From: JAGVSZ01 sp019137045
Lineage (GTDB): Bacteria > Pseudomonadota > Gammaproteobacteria > Burkholderiales > SG8-39
Assembly: GCA_046347635.1 (NCBI GenBank)
Contig: JAXMFT010000017.1
Span: 1 to 63,489, forward strand
Reading direction: 5' to 3'
Length of the DNA: 63,489 bases
Position numbers and translations under genes: made by a program. Below, one piece after another: positions 8,878 to 17,500 of this stretch; within the stretch, counting starts at the first letter, position 1; the number at the start of each line of letters is the position of its first letter. The notes beneath the pieces are model-generated. The model saw only the letters and a program-made list of their open reading frames with translations. It had not been told where the DNA came from and did not search any database.

Positions 8878-9249
8878 TCAGTTCGTCGCCAGGCGGTAGC
8901 GGTTGGAGATCCCGCCGAGGTTGCGCACCTCGATGCGGAAGGGGCCGGTCCAGCGCGGCCGCCAGCGGCAGGCTTCGCCGTCCCCGCGGCCGGTCGCGCG
9001 GCAGATGAGGTTGCCGTTCTGGTCGAAGACGTACAGGTCGAGGTCGGTGTCCCCGTCGCCCAGGACCGCGACCTCCGCGGTCGTTCCGCCGGTGAAGGTC
9101 ACGTTGTAGATGTCGGCGTGGTTGCCGCGCACCACGTCGTGCGCCCGCAGCCCGCCCGCCCCGGCGATGGCCGCCTGCGACGCGAGCGCCGCCGCGAACA
9201 CCACCGCGCCCGCCACCAGTTTGCTCTTCAGTCCGCTCTTCGTTGCCAT
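8878..9249 (-). CDS. Small secreted PPC-like protein
   Basis: A 123-residue exported protein with signal peptide (residues 1-29, ASQAAIAGA). The mature domain holds IYNVTFTGG, VAVLGDGDTDLDLYVFD, LICRATGRGD, CRWRPRWTGPFRIEVRNLG and YRLATN. The downstream gene is a clear paralogue, and two cysteines are conserved in both. The pattern DxDLDLYVFDxNG is typical of PPC/beta-sandwich domains. ATG follows AAAGGAGAAGGCAA, a strong ribosome site. Confidence 0.75.
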   Translation of the reverse strand: MATKSGLKSKLVAGAVVFAAALASQAAIAGAGGLRAHDVVRGNHADIYNVTFTGGTTAEVAVLGDGDTDLDLYVFDQNGNLICRATGRGDGEACRWRPRWTGPFRIEVRNLGGISNRYRLATN

Positions 9250-9555
9250 TTGCCTTCTCCTTTCGCGTCGATGCGTTGATAGGTCCCCTGTCGGGTGCTG
9301 GGACGTTCGCCGGGGGCTGCCCCGTTCAATCGTTCCGTCGATAAAGACGGCGGCGGGACGTGGCCGTCAGGCCGACGGGCGGAAACCGTCGCGTGGAGCG
9401 GGAAAAGTTGGCGCAGCGGCGGCGCGCGCGCTGCGACCGGCGCCGAGTCGGGCGCGGGGGGCGAATCGCGGGCGGGTGCTTAGGCCGCCCGCGCGGTTCG
9501 CAGGGGGTCGGCGGTCATGCGTCGCGGCGGCCCGGACGAAGCGATCCGGCGGGGG
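9250..9555. other. 306 bp without a gene
   Basis: This gap between the secreted-protein gene and adenine deaminase contains only shadow frames with no family motif. It should hold the promoter for the minus-strand gene at 9249, but I could not pick out a convincing -35/-10 pair. Confidence 0.6.
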
Positions 9556-10572
9556 TCACTTGCGCGCGAAGTACGCGTCGAGGTCCGCGATCCAGCGGGC
9601 GCGCGTCGGTTCGTCCACGAGCGACGCCTCGAAGCTCGTGCGCGCGATCCGGCGCCAGTCCGCGGCCGACAGGTCGAGCGCGTCGTGCACCGCGCGGATG
9701 TTGTCGTTGACGTAGCCGCCGAAGTAGGCCGGGTCGTCGCTGTTGACGGTGACCGCGAGCCCGGCGTCGAGCAGCCGCTTGAGGTTGTGCCGGCGCATGT
9801 TGGGGAACACCCGCAGCTTGACGTTCGAGAGCGGGCAAACCGTGAGCGGGATCCGCGCCGCGCGCAGGCGCTCGACCAGACGCTCGTCCTCGAGCGCGCG
9901 CACGCCGTGGTCGATGCGCCGGACCTGCAGCAGGTCGAGCGCTTCCCAGATGTAGGCGGGCGGACCTTCCTCGCCGGCGTGCGCGACGCACGGCAGCTCC
10001 AGCTCGCGGCAGCGCGCGAACACCCGCTCGAACTTCGACGGCGGGTGGCCGCGCTCGGAGGAGTCGAGGCCGACGCCGTGGATGCGGCCGAGGTGCGGCA
10101 GCGCCTGCTCGAGCGTCGCGAACGCGTCGGCCTCGGGCAGGTGCCGCAGGAAGCACAGGATGAGGCGCGAGCTCACGCCGAGCGCGCGCAGCCCGTCGTG
10201 CAGCGCGCGCTCGAGCCCGTCGAGGACGACCTCGAACGGCACGCCGCGCGCGGTGTGGGTCTGCGGGTCGAAGAAGATCTCCGCGTGGACGACGTGATCG
10301 GCCGCCGCGCGGCGCAGGTACGCCTGCGCGAGGTCGTAGAAGTCCTGCTCGTGCAGCAGCACGCTCGCGCCGGCGTAGTAGACGTCGAGGAACGACTGCA
10401 GGTCCTGGAACTCGTAGGCGGCGCGCAGGGCGTCCACCGAGGCGTACGGGAGGCGCACCGCGTTGCGCTCGGCCAGGGCGAACGCGAGCTCGGGCTCGAG
10501 CGTGCCTTCGATGTGGACGTGCAGCTCGGCCTTCGGCATGCCGCAGGCGATGGCGGCGACGCTGCGCGTCAT
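9556..10572 (-). CDS. Adenine deaminase (adenosine-deaminase superfamily, type 2)
   Basis: A 338-residue metal-dependent amidohydrolase converting adenine to hypoxanthine plus ammonia (purine salvage, cytoplasm). Zinc and catalytic motifs are complete: ELHVHIEGTLEPEL (H18, H20), HAGEEGP with its His and Glu, RIDHGVRA, and SDDPAYFGGY near residue 285. The SDDPAYFGGY and YYAGASVL patterns match bacterial/fungal adenine deaminases more than adenosine deaminases (SLNTDDP). It lies 11 bases downstream of an NMT1-like protein gene on the same strand, suggesting a purine or pyrimidine scavenging pair. Confidence 0.85.
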   Translation of the reverse strand: MTRSVAAIACGMPKAELHVHIEGTLEPELAFALAERNAVRLPYASVDALRAAYEFQDLQSFLDVYYAGASVLLHEQDFYDLAQAYLRRAAADHVVHAEIFFDPQTHTARGVPFEVVLDGLERALHDGLRALGVSSRLILCFLRHLPEADAFATLEQALPHLGRIHGVGLDSSERGHPPSKFERVFARCRELELPCVAHAGEEGPPAYIWEALDLLQVRRIDHGVRALEDERLVERLRAARIPLTVCPLSNVKLRVFPNMRRHNLKRLLDAGLAVTVNSDDPAYFGGYVNDNIRAVHDALDLSAADWRRIARTSFEASLVDEPTRARWIADLDAYFARK

Positions 10573-10583
10573 GGGCGACCGTC

Positions 10584-11525
10584 CTACTCGTCCGCGGGCG
10601 GCGCGGCGCAGACCTGCTCGTAACGCCAGCGTTCCTTCAGCAGGCCGTTGTGCTCGAAGATGTCCAGCGTCCGCTCGAACGCCGCGCGCGTGATCTCCAC
10701 GTGCGGCGTCCAGGTGCCGAGCTTCTGGTAGGTCGCGATGCAGCCGGCGAGCACCTGCGCGTCGATCCCGGGGAAGTACGGCTTCTCCGCGCGCGCAATC
10801 TCGGCGGCCGGCGTCTCGTTCATGTAGCGCCGGGTCTTCCGATAGGCGCGGACGAACGCCTTCGCCATGTCGGTGGCGAGCCACTCGCGCTTCGCCGCCA
10901 GGCTCGAGAAGCCGCACGGCCCGATCAGCGCGCCGACCTGCGCGACGATGTGTCCGATGCGGTCGGCCTGCAGCTGCTGCGGATAGGGGCCCTGCTGATG
11001 GACGTACTGCCCCTGGCCGGCCCGGAACGCGCGGTCGATGTCGTCGGGGCTGCCGGGACAGATCGTCTTGATCTTCGCGAACTCGATTCCGGCCTTGTGG
11101 CAGGCGTACTTGAACATCGCGAGCGGCTGCCCGCCCTTGAAAGTGACGACCTCGGCGCCTTCGAGCTTCTTCCAGCTGAAGCTCGGGTCCGGCGTCCGGC
11201 CGGTGAGGAAGAACCCGTCCATCTCGTTCACCTGCGCGAAGTGGACCGCGGGCGGCGTCCGGCCCTCGTTGAGCGACGTGAAGCCCTGGCTGAGCGCCGA
11301 CTGGACGACGTGCGCGGTGCCGTCGTTCAGCGCCTGGAGCGCCGAGACGCCGGGGGGCGAGATCGACCACTCCGGCTCGAGGCCCTCCGCCTTCAGGAAC
11401 CCGCCCGACATCGCCGAGATGAGCGGCGAGTAGAACGCGGAGAACAGGGTGAACTGGATCTTGATCGTGGCCACGCCGACGTTCCCTCGCGCGTGCGAGA
11501 TGCGCGCCGGGGCATCGTAAGGCAT
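10584..11525 (-). CDS. NMT1/THI5-like substrate-binding protein without signal peptide
   Basis: A 313-residue periplasmic-binding-protein-fold protein with features such as FSAFYSPLISAMSGGFLKAEGLEPEW split over strands 1-2, GTAHVVQSALSQG, and PGSPDDIDRAF. Members bind small heterocycles or sulfonates for ABC uptake. Unusually there is no signal peptide: the N-terminus is MPYDAPAR, or MATIKIQF-like if the GTG at about 11474 is used. No permease or ATPase gene adjoins it. A cytoplasmic ligand-binding or HMP-synthase-like role is possible. It probably forms an operon with adenine deaminase. Confidence 0.75.
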   Translation of the reverse strand: MPYDAPARISHARGNVGVATIKIQFTLFSAFYSPLISAMSGGFLKAEGLEPEWSISPPGVSALQALNDGTAHVVQSALSQGFTSLNEGRTPPAVHFAQVNEMDGFFLTGRTPDPSFSWKKLEGAEVVTFKGGQPLAMFKYACHKAGIEFAKIKTICPGSPDDIDRAFRAGQGQYVHQQGPYPQQLQADRIGHIVAQVGALIGPCGFSSLAAKREWLATDMAKAFVRAYRKTRRYMNETPAAEIARAEKPYFPGIDAQVLAGCIATYQKLGTWTPHVEITRAAFERTLDIFEHNGLLKERWRYEQVCAAPPADE

Positions 11526-11536
11526 TCCTCTCCCTG

Positions 11537-11570
11537 CCGTTGCGGCGCAACGGGCGCGGGACCGGTCCCG
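11537..11570 (-). terminator. Double hairpin downstream of the HIG1-like gene
   Basis: CCGTTGC/GCAACGG (11537-11553, three-base loop) is followed by the perfect palindrome CGGGACCGGTCCCG (11557-11570). The block lies between the HIG1-like gene and the ATG of the NMT1-like gene, so it may end the first transcript or act in the leader of the second. Confidence 0.4.
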
Positions 11571-11596
11571 ACCGGCCGCCCGGCCGGCGGGCGATC

Positions 11597-11782
11597 TCAG
11601 CTCAGGACGGCGAGGAGGACGAGCGCGAGCGCGGCGGCCTGGAAGGCGACGCGGCGGATCATCCACTGCGTGCTGTCGTGGTGGGCGACCTGCCCGTCGA
11701 CCGTCATCGCCGACACGCCCGAAACCAGCGACCACAGGACGGCGCCGAGCGCCAGGAAGACTGCCAGCGTCAGGAGATCCAT
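11597..11782 (-). CDS. HIG1-like twin transmembrane protein
   Basis: A 61-residue protein with two transmembrane helices (residues 2-24 and 44-60) joined by a short loop HHDSTQWMIRRVAFQ, the plan of HIG1/hypoxia-induced-domain proteins that associate with respiratory oxidases. AACGGAGGCTCGC precedes the ATG. It stands alone between the NMT1-like and radical SAM genes. Family assignment rests on topology and the R-x-x-FQ loop. Confidence 0.6.
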   Translation of the reverse strand: MDLLTLAVFLALGAVLWSLVSGVSAMTVDGQVAHHDSTQWMIRRVAFQAAALALVLLAVLS

Positions 11783-11811
11783 GCGAGCCTCCGTTGCGGC
11801 GAGTGACTCCT

Positions 11812-11854
11812 ACTGCATACGCCTTCCTGCGGCAGATGCAGTGACGCGGATCAC
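11812..11854. promoter_or_regulatory. Inverted repeats upstream of the HIG1-like gene
   Basis: Two overlapping symmetries occur 30-72 bases upstream of the ATG at 11782: ACTGCAT/ATGCAGT (11812-11818 and 11836-11842) and GTGA-N6-TCAC (11841-11854), the latter with the shape of a Crp-type half-site pair. Either could be an operator or a transcript hairpin. No experiment or second copy supports a choice. Confidence 0.35.
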
Positions 11855-11866
11855 GCCGCGGGCGGC

Positions 11867-13744
11867 CTACTGCGGCTCGAGCACGACGTCGAACACCGAC
11901 GAGTCGACCGGGAGCGCCCCGCGCCAGCGTTCCGCGACGAACACCGACACGCGGTCGCCGTGGCGGCCGAGGCGCTCGAGCCAGCGCCGCACCTCCGGCA
12001 GGGCGCTCTCGCGCAGCCCCTCCACGCGCAGCGCGAGCGTCGTCGGCGTGCGGCGCAGCATGCGATCGATCGGCCGCGCGGTGCGCCGGAAGAACTCGCC
12101 GTCGACGAGCCCTTTGAGGTGCAGCGCCAGGCGCGCCCGGTCGGGCGCGAGCTCGACGCCGACCACGCCCGCTTTCACGTAGCGGGCCGCAGCCCGCTCC
12201 ACCGCGCGCGTCCAGCGGCGGATGCGGCGCGGGCCGGCGGCGCGCCGCAGCCCGAACCGCCGCTCGACGTAGTCGCGCATCGCCAGCCCGGCGATCCAGT
12301 CGCTGAGCGCGAGCGGCAGCTTGCCCGGCTCGAGCCACGGCAGGCTGCGGGCGAAGGCGCGGATGCGCGGCCAGCCGCCGGCGAGGATGCCGCGCACGAG
12401 CAGGCGCGCGACGATGCCGGTGCGCTGCGCGACCGTGTACTCGCTGCGCTGCACGGGCCGCGGCATGTGGGCGAGCTTGTTGCGGATGCGGCGCGCGATG
12501 CCCGCGTCGCTGACCAGGCGGCGGTAGAGGGTGCGATAGCGGTCGATCATCGTCTCGTACGGCATGCCGAGCGGCACGACGTTGGTCGCGAGCCGGGTGT
12601 TGTTGCCGGCGTCGACGTCGGCGCGCAGCCGGCCTTCGGCCTGCAGGCGCTCGTGCAGCGGCGTGTGCGGCAGCGCGGTGAGCAGCCCCACCATCGCCGC
12701 CTGGATCCCCGAGCGCACGATGAACTCGTGCTGCACGTCGAAGGTGGCCGGCGTGTCCTGGTCGAAACCGACGATGAAGCCGGCGAGGACGTCGATGCCG
12801 TGCGCGTAGATGCGGCGCACCGATTCGATCGGGTCCTCCTGGGTATTCTGGTGCTTGCGCGTCGCGCGCAGGGTGGCCGGATCGGGCGACTCGATGCCGA
12901 TGAATACCCAGCTGAACCCGGCGTCGCGGAAGAGCGCGAGCAGCTCCGGGTCGTGCGCGAGGTTGAGCGAGGCCTCGGTACCGAAGTCGAACGGCCGGCC
13001 GTGCGCCGCCTGGTAGTCGACCAGGTAGCGCAGCAGGTCCTTCGCCACCGCCTTGTGCCCGATCAGGTTGTCGTCGACGAAGAAAGCGTTGCGCACCCCG
13101 AGCGCGCGCAGCGCGTCGAGCTCGCGGCCGACCTGTTCGACGCTCTTGTAGCGCGGCTTGCGGCCGAACATGACGATGATGTCGCAGAACTCGCAGCGGA
13201 ACGGGCAGCCGCGCGAGAACTGCAGCGTCGCGGTGGTGTAGCGGTCGAGCTTGAGGAGGTCGAAGCGCGGCGTGGGCGAGTCCTCGAGGCGCACCACCCC
13301 GGTCTCGCGGTACAGCGGCTGCGCCGTCCCGGCCTCGAAGTCGCGGCAGAACGCGGGCCAGATGTACTCCGCCTCGCCCGCGATCACGGTGTCGGCGTGC
13401 GCGGCGTACTGCTCGGGGCAGAGCGACGCGTAGCTGCCGCCCGCCACCACCGCGTAGCCGCGGCGGCGGTAGAACTCGAGCAGCGCGCGCTGGCGGCGGA
13501 ACTGCACGCCCATGCCGCAGACGCCGATCAGGTCGGCCTGCGGTTCCAGGGGAAGCGACTCGACGTTCTCGTCGACGATCGTCACCTCCCAGTCGGGCGG
13601 GCAGAGCGCGGCGAGGGTCGCGAGCCCGAGCGGCGGATTGATCGTGCGCTTCGTGCGCGGCAGCACGCGCTCGACCGCCCAGCGGAAGCTCCAGAAGCTC
13701 TCCGGGTAGCGGGGATTGACGAGGAGGAGACGGACGCGAGCCAT
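11867..13744 (-). CDS. B12-binding radical SAM protein with DUF4070 C-terminus (HpnP-like plan)
   Basis: A 625-residue protein. The N-terminal 150 residues form a Rossmann-like cobalamin-binding domain (RLLLVNPRYPESFW, VTIVDENVE). The radical SAM CxxxCxxC cluster is in SRGCPFRCEFCDI at about residue 182. The stretch TNVVPLGMPYETMIDRYRTL marks the DUF4070 region shared with the hopanoid C-2 methylase HpnP. About 130 extra C-terminal residues are unassigned. Likely a methyl transfer or C-C chemistry on a lipid-like substrate; the substrate is unknown. No hopanoid genes adjoin. Start at ATG 13744. Confidence 0.8.
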   Translation of the reverse strand: MARVRLLLVNPRYPESFWSFRWAVERVLPRTKRTINPPLGLATLAALCPPDWEVTIVDENVESLPLEPQADLIGVCGMGVQFRRQRALLEFYRRRGYAVVAGGSYASLCPEQYAAHADTVIAGEAEYIWPAFCRDFEAGTAQPLYRETGVVRLEDSPTPRFDLLKLDRYTTATLQFSRGCPFRCEFCDIIVMFGRKPRYKSVEQVGRELDALRALGVRNAFFVDDNLIGHKAVAKDLLRYLVDYQAAHGRPFDFGTEASLNLAHDPELLALFRDAGFSWVFIGIESPDPATLRATRKHQNTQEDPIESVRRIYAHGIDVLAGFIVGFDQDTPATFDVQHEFIVRSGIQAAMVGLLTALPHTPLHERLQAEGRLRADVDAGNNTRLATNVVPLGMPYETMIDRYRTLYRRLVSDAGIARRIRNKLAHMPRPVQRSEYTVAQRTGIVARLLVRGILAGGWPRIRAFARSLPWLEPGKLPLALSDWIAGLAMRDYVERRFGLRRAAGPRRIRRWTRAVERAAARYVKAGVVGVELAPDRARLALHLKGLVDGEFFRRTARPIDRMLRRTPTTLALRVEGLRESALPEVRRWLERLGRHGDRVSVFVAERWRGALPVDSSVFDVVLEPQ

Positions 13745-14065
13745 GGCGGGAGCGGGGTGAGGCCCCGTTCTTCGGGCGATCGACGACCGTAGCATCCAGA
13801 CCGGGCAGGGGATGTGACCTCTGCTAAGCAGCGCTTCCGGATGAGGCTCGACGCTTCTCATTGCCGGCGACGCCGGCGTCGGGGCGACGCGGACCGTTCC
13901 GATGCGCGTTCCCGATCGGGGCGAAACCCGCCGCCGAACCGCGAGCAAGCTCCGAGTCCCGCGTGCGCCAATGGATTCTCGTCATCCGGCGTCGCGACAG
14001 CGTCTAGAATCAGCTGCGTCGAGCCGGCAGGCGGCCCGGATTCCGGTACGACGCGGAGAGGCGCC
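13745..14065. other. 321 bp divergent intergenic region
   Basis: It separates the radical SAM gene (minus) from the GAF-SARP regulator gene (plus) and should hold both promoters. Open frames here are short and lack motifs. I see no clear operator. Confidence 0.5.
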
Positions 14066-15673
14066 ATGCGATCGGTCGTCGAGCGGTGCAGCACCGAGCC
14101 GTTCCGCCCGTTCTTCTGGGTGGACGACGCTTTTCGCGTGCGCGGCTGGCCCGAAGCCACGGCCCGGGCCCTGCGCGTCCCGGCGCGCGCCGCCGTCGGA
14201 CGGTCCTGCCGCGCGGTCCTCGGAGGGATCGGAACCGGCGCGGCGGCGGAGCGTTGCGCGCGCTGCCCCGCCGCGTGCGCCGCGCGCACCGCCGACGTCG
14301 CGCACGCGCCCGACGACCCGCTCCACACCCATTGCACGATCCTGCCGCTGCCGGAGCCCGGCGGCGGCGCCATCGTCTGGCTGCCGCTGTCGCACATCGT
14401 CGCCGGCGGCGCCGCGAGCGCGCAGCTCGAGCGCGCGGTCGCGCGCGGCGTGCTCGCCGAGCGCCTCGGGTCGGTCGCGGGCACGCTCGAGGGGCTGCGG
14501 CGCGTCGTCGCCGCCGACGACTGCGAGCTCTTCCTGGTGGACCCCTCCGGCAAGGAGGTCGTGCTCGTGGACTGCGAGGGGCCCGACCGCGCCGCGTTCA
14601 TGGAGCGCACGCACATGCCGCTCGGCGCGGGGTATCCGGGCACCGTCACCCTGTTGCAGCAGCCGCTCTTCACGAACGAATTCCAGCGCGATCGGCGCTT
14701 CCTGCGCCAGGCGGTCAAGCGCCGCGGCATCCGGTCGTTCATCGGCGTGCCGCTGGGGGCGGACGGGCGTCCGCTCGGCTACGTCGGCGTCGGCTGGCGC
14801 GACGACGCGGTGCCGATGGAGTGGGGGCTGCGGCTGCTCGAGGAAGTGAAGTCGCTGGTGCCGATCGCGTTGCCCGGGCGGCACGCGGGCGCGCGCGCGG
14901 AGACGAGGCAGGAGGGGGAGCTGGCCGTGCGCTGCTTCGGCCCGTTCGAGCTCGTGCGCGACGGGCAGCGGATCCGCCTCGAGTCGTTCGGGCGGCGCAA
15001 GGCGGTGCAGCTGCTCAAGTGCCTGCTGCTCCAGCGCGGGACGCCCGTGCACCGCGACCGGCTGGTGGAGCTGCTCTGGCCCGACGCCCCGCCGCGGGCG
15101 GGCGCGAACCGCCTGCACGGCGTGGTCAGCGCCCTGCGCTCGACCATCGAGCGCGGGCGCGGGCCGCGCACCTCGGCGTACGTGCTGTGCGACGAAGACC
15201 GGTACCGGTTCAACACCGAGGCGCCGCACGCGGTGGACCTGTTCGACTTTCTCGACCGCGTGGACGCGGCGCGCGGCGCGCGGCGCGGCGGCGACGACGA
15301 GCGCGCGCTCGGCCTGCTCGAGGACGCCCTGCGGCTGTACCGCGGCGACCTCTTCGCCGAGGACGCCGAGGAGGATCCGTTCGAGCCGCAGCGCGTGCGG
15401 CTGCGGCACACCTACCTCGATGCGGCGCGGATGCGGGCGGAGCTGTGCGTGCGCTCGGGCCGCCCCGACGAGGCGATCTGGACGCTGCGCGCCGCGCTCG
15501 ACGTCGAGCCCGCGGCGCTCGATCTCTACGAGTCGCTGATCACGCTGCTCGCGCGCGCCGGCCGCGTCGGCGAGGCGCGCCAGCAGTACGAGTGCTGCCG
15601 CGCGGCGCTCCGGCGCTATCTCGACATGGAGCCGCCCGCGCGGACGCGCGCGCTCGAGAAGCTCCTCTTCTGA
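14066..15673 (+). CDS. SARP-type transcriptional regulator with GAF domain
   Basis: A 535-residue regulator. Residues 1-110 are a PAS-like region with a conserved cysteine cluster (CARCPAACAA). About 120-275 is a GAF sensor (FIGVPLGADGRPLGYVGV). About 285-380 is a winged-helix DNA-binding domain (LLKCLLLQRGTPVHRDRLVE, LLWPD). The rest is a bacterial transcriptional activation (BTAD/TPR) domain (VRLRHTYLDAARMRAELC, ESLITLLARAGR). SARP plans are common in actinobacteria and rarer in proteobacteria. The start ATG 14066 has GGAGAGGCGCC ahead. Target genes unknown; the hydrolase gene downstream is a candidate. Confidence 0.8.
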   Translation: MRSVVERCSTEPFRPFFWVDDAFRVRGWPEATARALRVPARAAVGRSCRAVLGGIGTGAAAERCARCPAACAARTADVAHAPDDPLHTHCTILPLPEPGGGAIVWLPLSHIVAGGAASAQLERAVARGVLAERLGSVAGTLEGLRRVVAADDCELFLVDPSGKEVVLVDCEGPDRAAFMERTHMPLGAGYPGTVTLLQQPLFTNEFQRDRRFLRQAVKRRGIRSFIGVPLGADGRPLGYVGVGWRDDAVPMEWGLRLLEEVKSLVPIALPGRHAGARAETRQEGELAVRCFGPFELVRDGQRIRLESFGRRKAVQLLKCLLLQRGTPVHRDRLVELLWPDAPPRAGANRLHGVVSALRSTIERGRGPRTSAYVLCDEDRYRFNTEAPHAVDLFDFLDRVDAARGARRGGDDERALGLLEDALRLYRGDLFAEDAEEDPFEPQRVRLRHTYLDAARMRAELCVRSGRPDEAIWTLRAALDVEPAALDLYESLITLLARAGRVGEARQQYECCRAALRRYLDMEPPARTRALEKLLF

Positions 15674-15688
15674 TTCGCCGCGCGCGCT

Positions 15689-15704
15689 GTTGGCCTGCGC
15701 CAAC
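15689..15704 (+). terminator. Hairpin after the SARP regulator
   Basis: GTTGGC-CTGC-GCCAAC forms a six-base-pair stem 16 bases past the stop codon. It has no U-run; a weak terminator or operator. Confidence 0.3.
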
Positions 15705-15895
15705 GCCGGCTTTCTCAATCGGTTCAATCGGATGGCTCGGCCGACACGCGGCGGCGTTCGCGCTCGCCAACAGCCCCGCTTGCGCCAAGTCGGGCAGCGC
15801 AGCGGGTAACTCGTTGATATCGATGGAGCTTCCGAGTTGGGTACGGCTCTTGCGATGGGGATGGCGTCCCATCTCTCAGCCAAAGGAGACCCATC

Positions 15896-16675
15896 GTGAT
15901 CCGTACCCAGAGAAGCGTCCTCGCTACCGCCGTGGCGGCCGCCATCCTCGGCCTGTCGGGCGCCGCGCAGGCGCGCCTCGCCAGCGCCCAGGAGGTTTCG
16001 TTCACCAATCCGCAGGGCCACACCGTCCCCGCGACGCTATACCGTCCCGTCGAGCCCGGGCCACGGCCCGCCGTCATCATGCTGCCCGGCTGCGAGCGCA
16101 GCGCCGAAAGCGCCGCCGAGACCTATCGCACCTGGGGCGAGCGCCTGGCGGCCGCCGGCTACGTCGCACTGCTCGTCGACGGCGATCGCCCGCACGGTGA
16201 AGGCGAGCGCTGCAGCGCCACCGGCGCGAGCGAGCGCGCGGCGGACGCCGACGGCGCCTATGGTTTCCTGGCCGCGAGCGGGTACGCGGCGGCCGACCGG
16301 ATCGGGTTGATCGGCTGGTCGCAGGGGGCGAACGGCGCGCTCGCTGCGGTCGATGCATCGCGCGCCGCGACGAACGCGAGCCGGTTCAGGACGGCGGTCG
16401 CGTTTCATCCGGACTGTGCGCTCGACGACGGCTTCGGCGGGGTGACGCAGAGCACGTGGAAGCCCTATGCGCCGGTCCGGATTCTCCAGAGCGCTGGGGC
16501 GCCGTACCGCGACGGCACTTGCACGCGCCGCATCGCGCGCGCGCAGCGGCTCGGCGCGCCGTCGGTGAGCCTGGTGATCCACCACGGGGCGTCGAGCCGC
16601 CCCGATGTGCCGGCCGCCTGGGAAGTCGCGGGCGCCGAGGCGATGGATCTCTTCCACAACCTCCTGCGCAACTGA
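15896..16675 (+). CDS. Secreted dienelactone-hydrolase-like alpha/beta hydrolase
   Basis: A 259-residue alpha/beta hydrolase with signal peptide (cleavage near AQA-RLA). The nucleophile elbow is GWSQG at about residue 141, preceded by VIMLPGCERS (oxyanion loop), and a candidate catalytic Asp and His follow in AFHPDCALDD and SLVIHHG. The plan matches DLH-family hydrolases acting on lactones or esters in the periplasm. GTG 15896 is preceded by AAAGGAGACCC. Upstream 220 bases contain no gene. Substrate not predictable. Confidence 0.8.
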   Translation: MIRTQRSVLATAVAAAILGLSGAAQARLASAQEVSFTNPQGHTVPATLYRPVEPGPRPAVIMLPGCERSAESAAETYRTWGERLAAAGYVALLVDGDRPHGEGERCSATGASERAADADGAYGFLAASGYAAADRIGLIGWSQGANGALAAVDASRAATNASRFRTAVAFHPDCALDDGFGGVTQSTWKPYAPVRILQSAGAPYRDGTCTRRIARAQRLGAPSVSLVIHHGASSRPDVPAAWEVAGAEAMDLFHNLLRN

Positions 16676-16683
16676 CGCGCCGG

Positions 16684-16709
16684 GCGGCGGCGCCTGCGGG
16701 CGCCGCCGC
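16684..16709. terminator. Bidirectional hairpin between convergent genes
   Basis: An 11-base-pair GC-only stem (16684-16694 with 16699-16709, loop TGCG) lies between the converging hydrolase and SCO genes. There is no U-run, but position and stem strength suggest a shared terminator. Confidence 0.5.
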
Positions 16710-16717
16710 GCGTGTGC

Positions 16718-17500
16718 TCACGCCGCCCGGCGGTGCCGTCCGGCGCCGGCGAACGTGACCAGCGCCGCCCCGACCGCCGCGAGCGCGGGCAGCGCGAGCA
16801 GCGCCAGCCCCCAGTCGAGGCGCGTCGCGCCCGTGCGCGGATCGAATGCGATGCAGGCGAGCGGCGTCTGGCCGGGGACCCGATAGTAGGGGATGAAGGC
16901 GCCGCGCAGCTCCCACACCAGTTCGCGGAAGCGGTCGGATCCGCCGGGCGCCCCGAGCATCGCGCGCACCACGCGGCCCCGGTCGAGCGCCAGCACCAGC
17001 GCGGGGTGGTCGTACTGCCCGGTCGCCGGGTCGCGCCGGTACCAGAAGTCCACGGCGCCGGCGACCTGCGCCACCGCGTCGCGCTCGGCGACGGCGAACG
17101 ACCAGTGCGGGGATCCGAGCACCCCGATCGCGCGCGCCTGGGCGCGCAGGTCGGCGACCGTGTCGGCGTCGTCGAAGCTGAGCGCGAGCACGCGGTAATC
17201 GGCGCCCAGCCCACCCACCTCGCGCACCGCGTCGCGCACCCACTCGAGCAGCGGGGTGCACACCCCGGCGCAGCGGCGGTAGAAGAAGGCGACGAGCAGC
17301 GGCCTGTCGCCCGCGAGCGCAGCGAGGCGCGTCGTGCGCCCGTCGGCCAGGCGCAGCGGGATGTCGGGCACGGCGCGGTCGACGAGCCGGCTCTCCGCGC
17401 GCGAGACGCCGTCGGCGGCCGCCGGCACGGCGCACGGCGCCGCCAGCGCCAGCGTCAGCATCGCGAGCGCGACGAGCGCCCGGCGCGGCTCAGGACGCAT
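16718..17500 (-). CDS. SCO1/SenC-family copper chaperone
   Basis: A 260-residue exported, membrane-anchored protein. A signal anchor covers residues 8-29. The thioredoxin-fold copper site is YRRCAGVCTPL (C77, C81) and the distal His is in YDHPALVLALD. A second hydrophobic segment lies near the C-terminus (LALLALPALAAVGAALVTF). SCO proteins deliver copper to the CuA centre of subunit II. Its start overlaps the end of the heme-copper subunit I gene by 11 bases, so the three genes 19899-16718 form one operon. Confidence 0.85.
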   Translation of the reverse strand: MRPEPRRALVALAMLTLALAAPCAVPAAADGVSRAESRLVDRAVPDIPLRLADGRTTRLAALAGDRPLLVAFFYRRCAGVCTPLLEWVRDAVREVGGLGADYRVLALSFDDADTVADLRAQARAIGVLGSPHWSFAVAERDAVAQVAGAVDFWYRRDPATGQYDHPALVLALDRGRVVRAMLGAPGGSDRFRELVWELRGAFIPYYRVPGQTPLACIAFDPRTGATRLDWGLALLALPALAAVGAALVTFAGAGRHRRAA

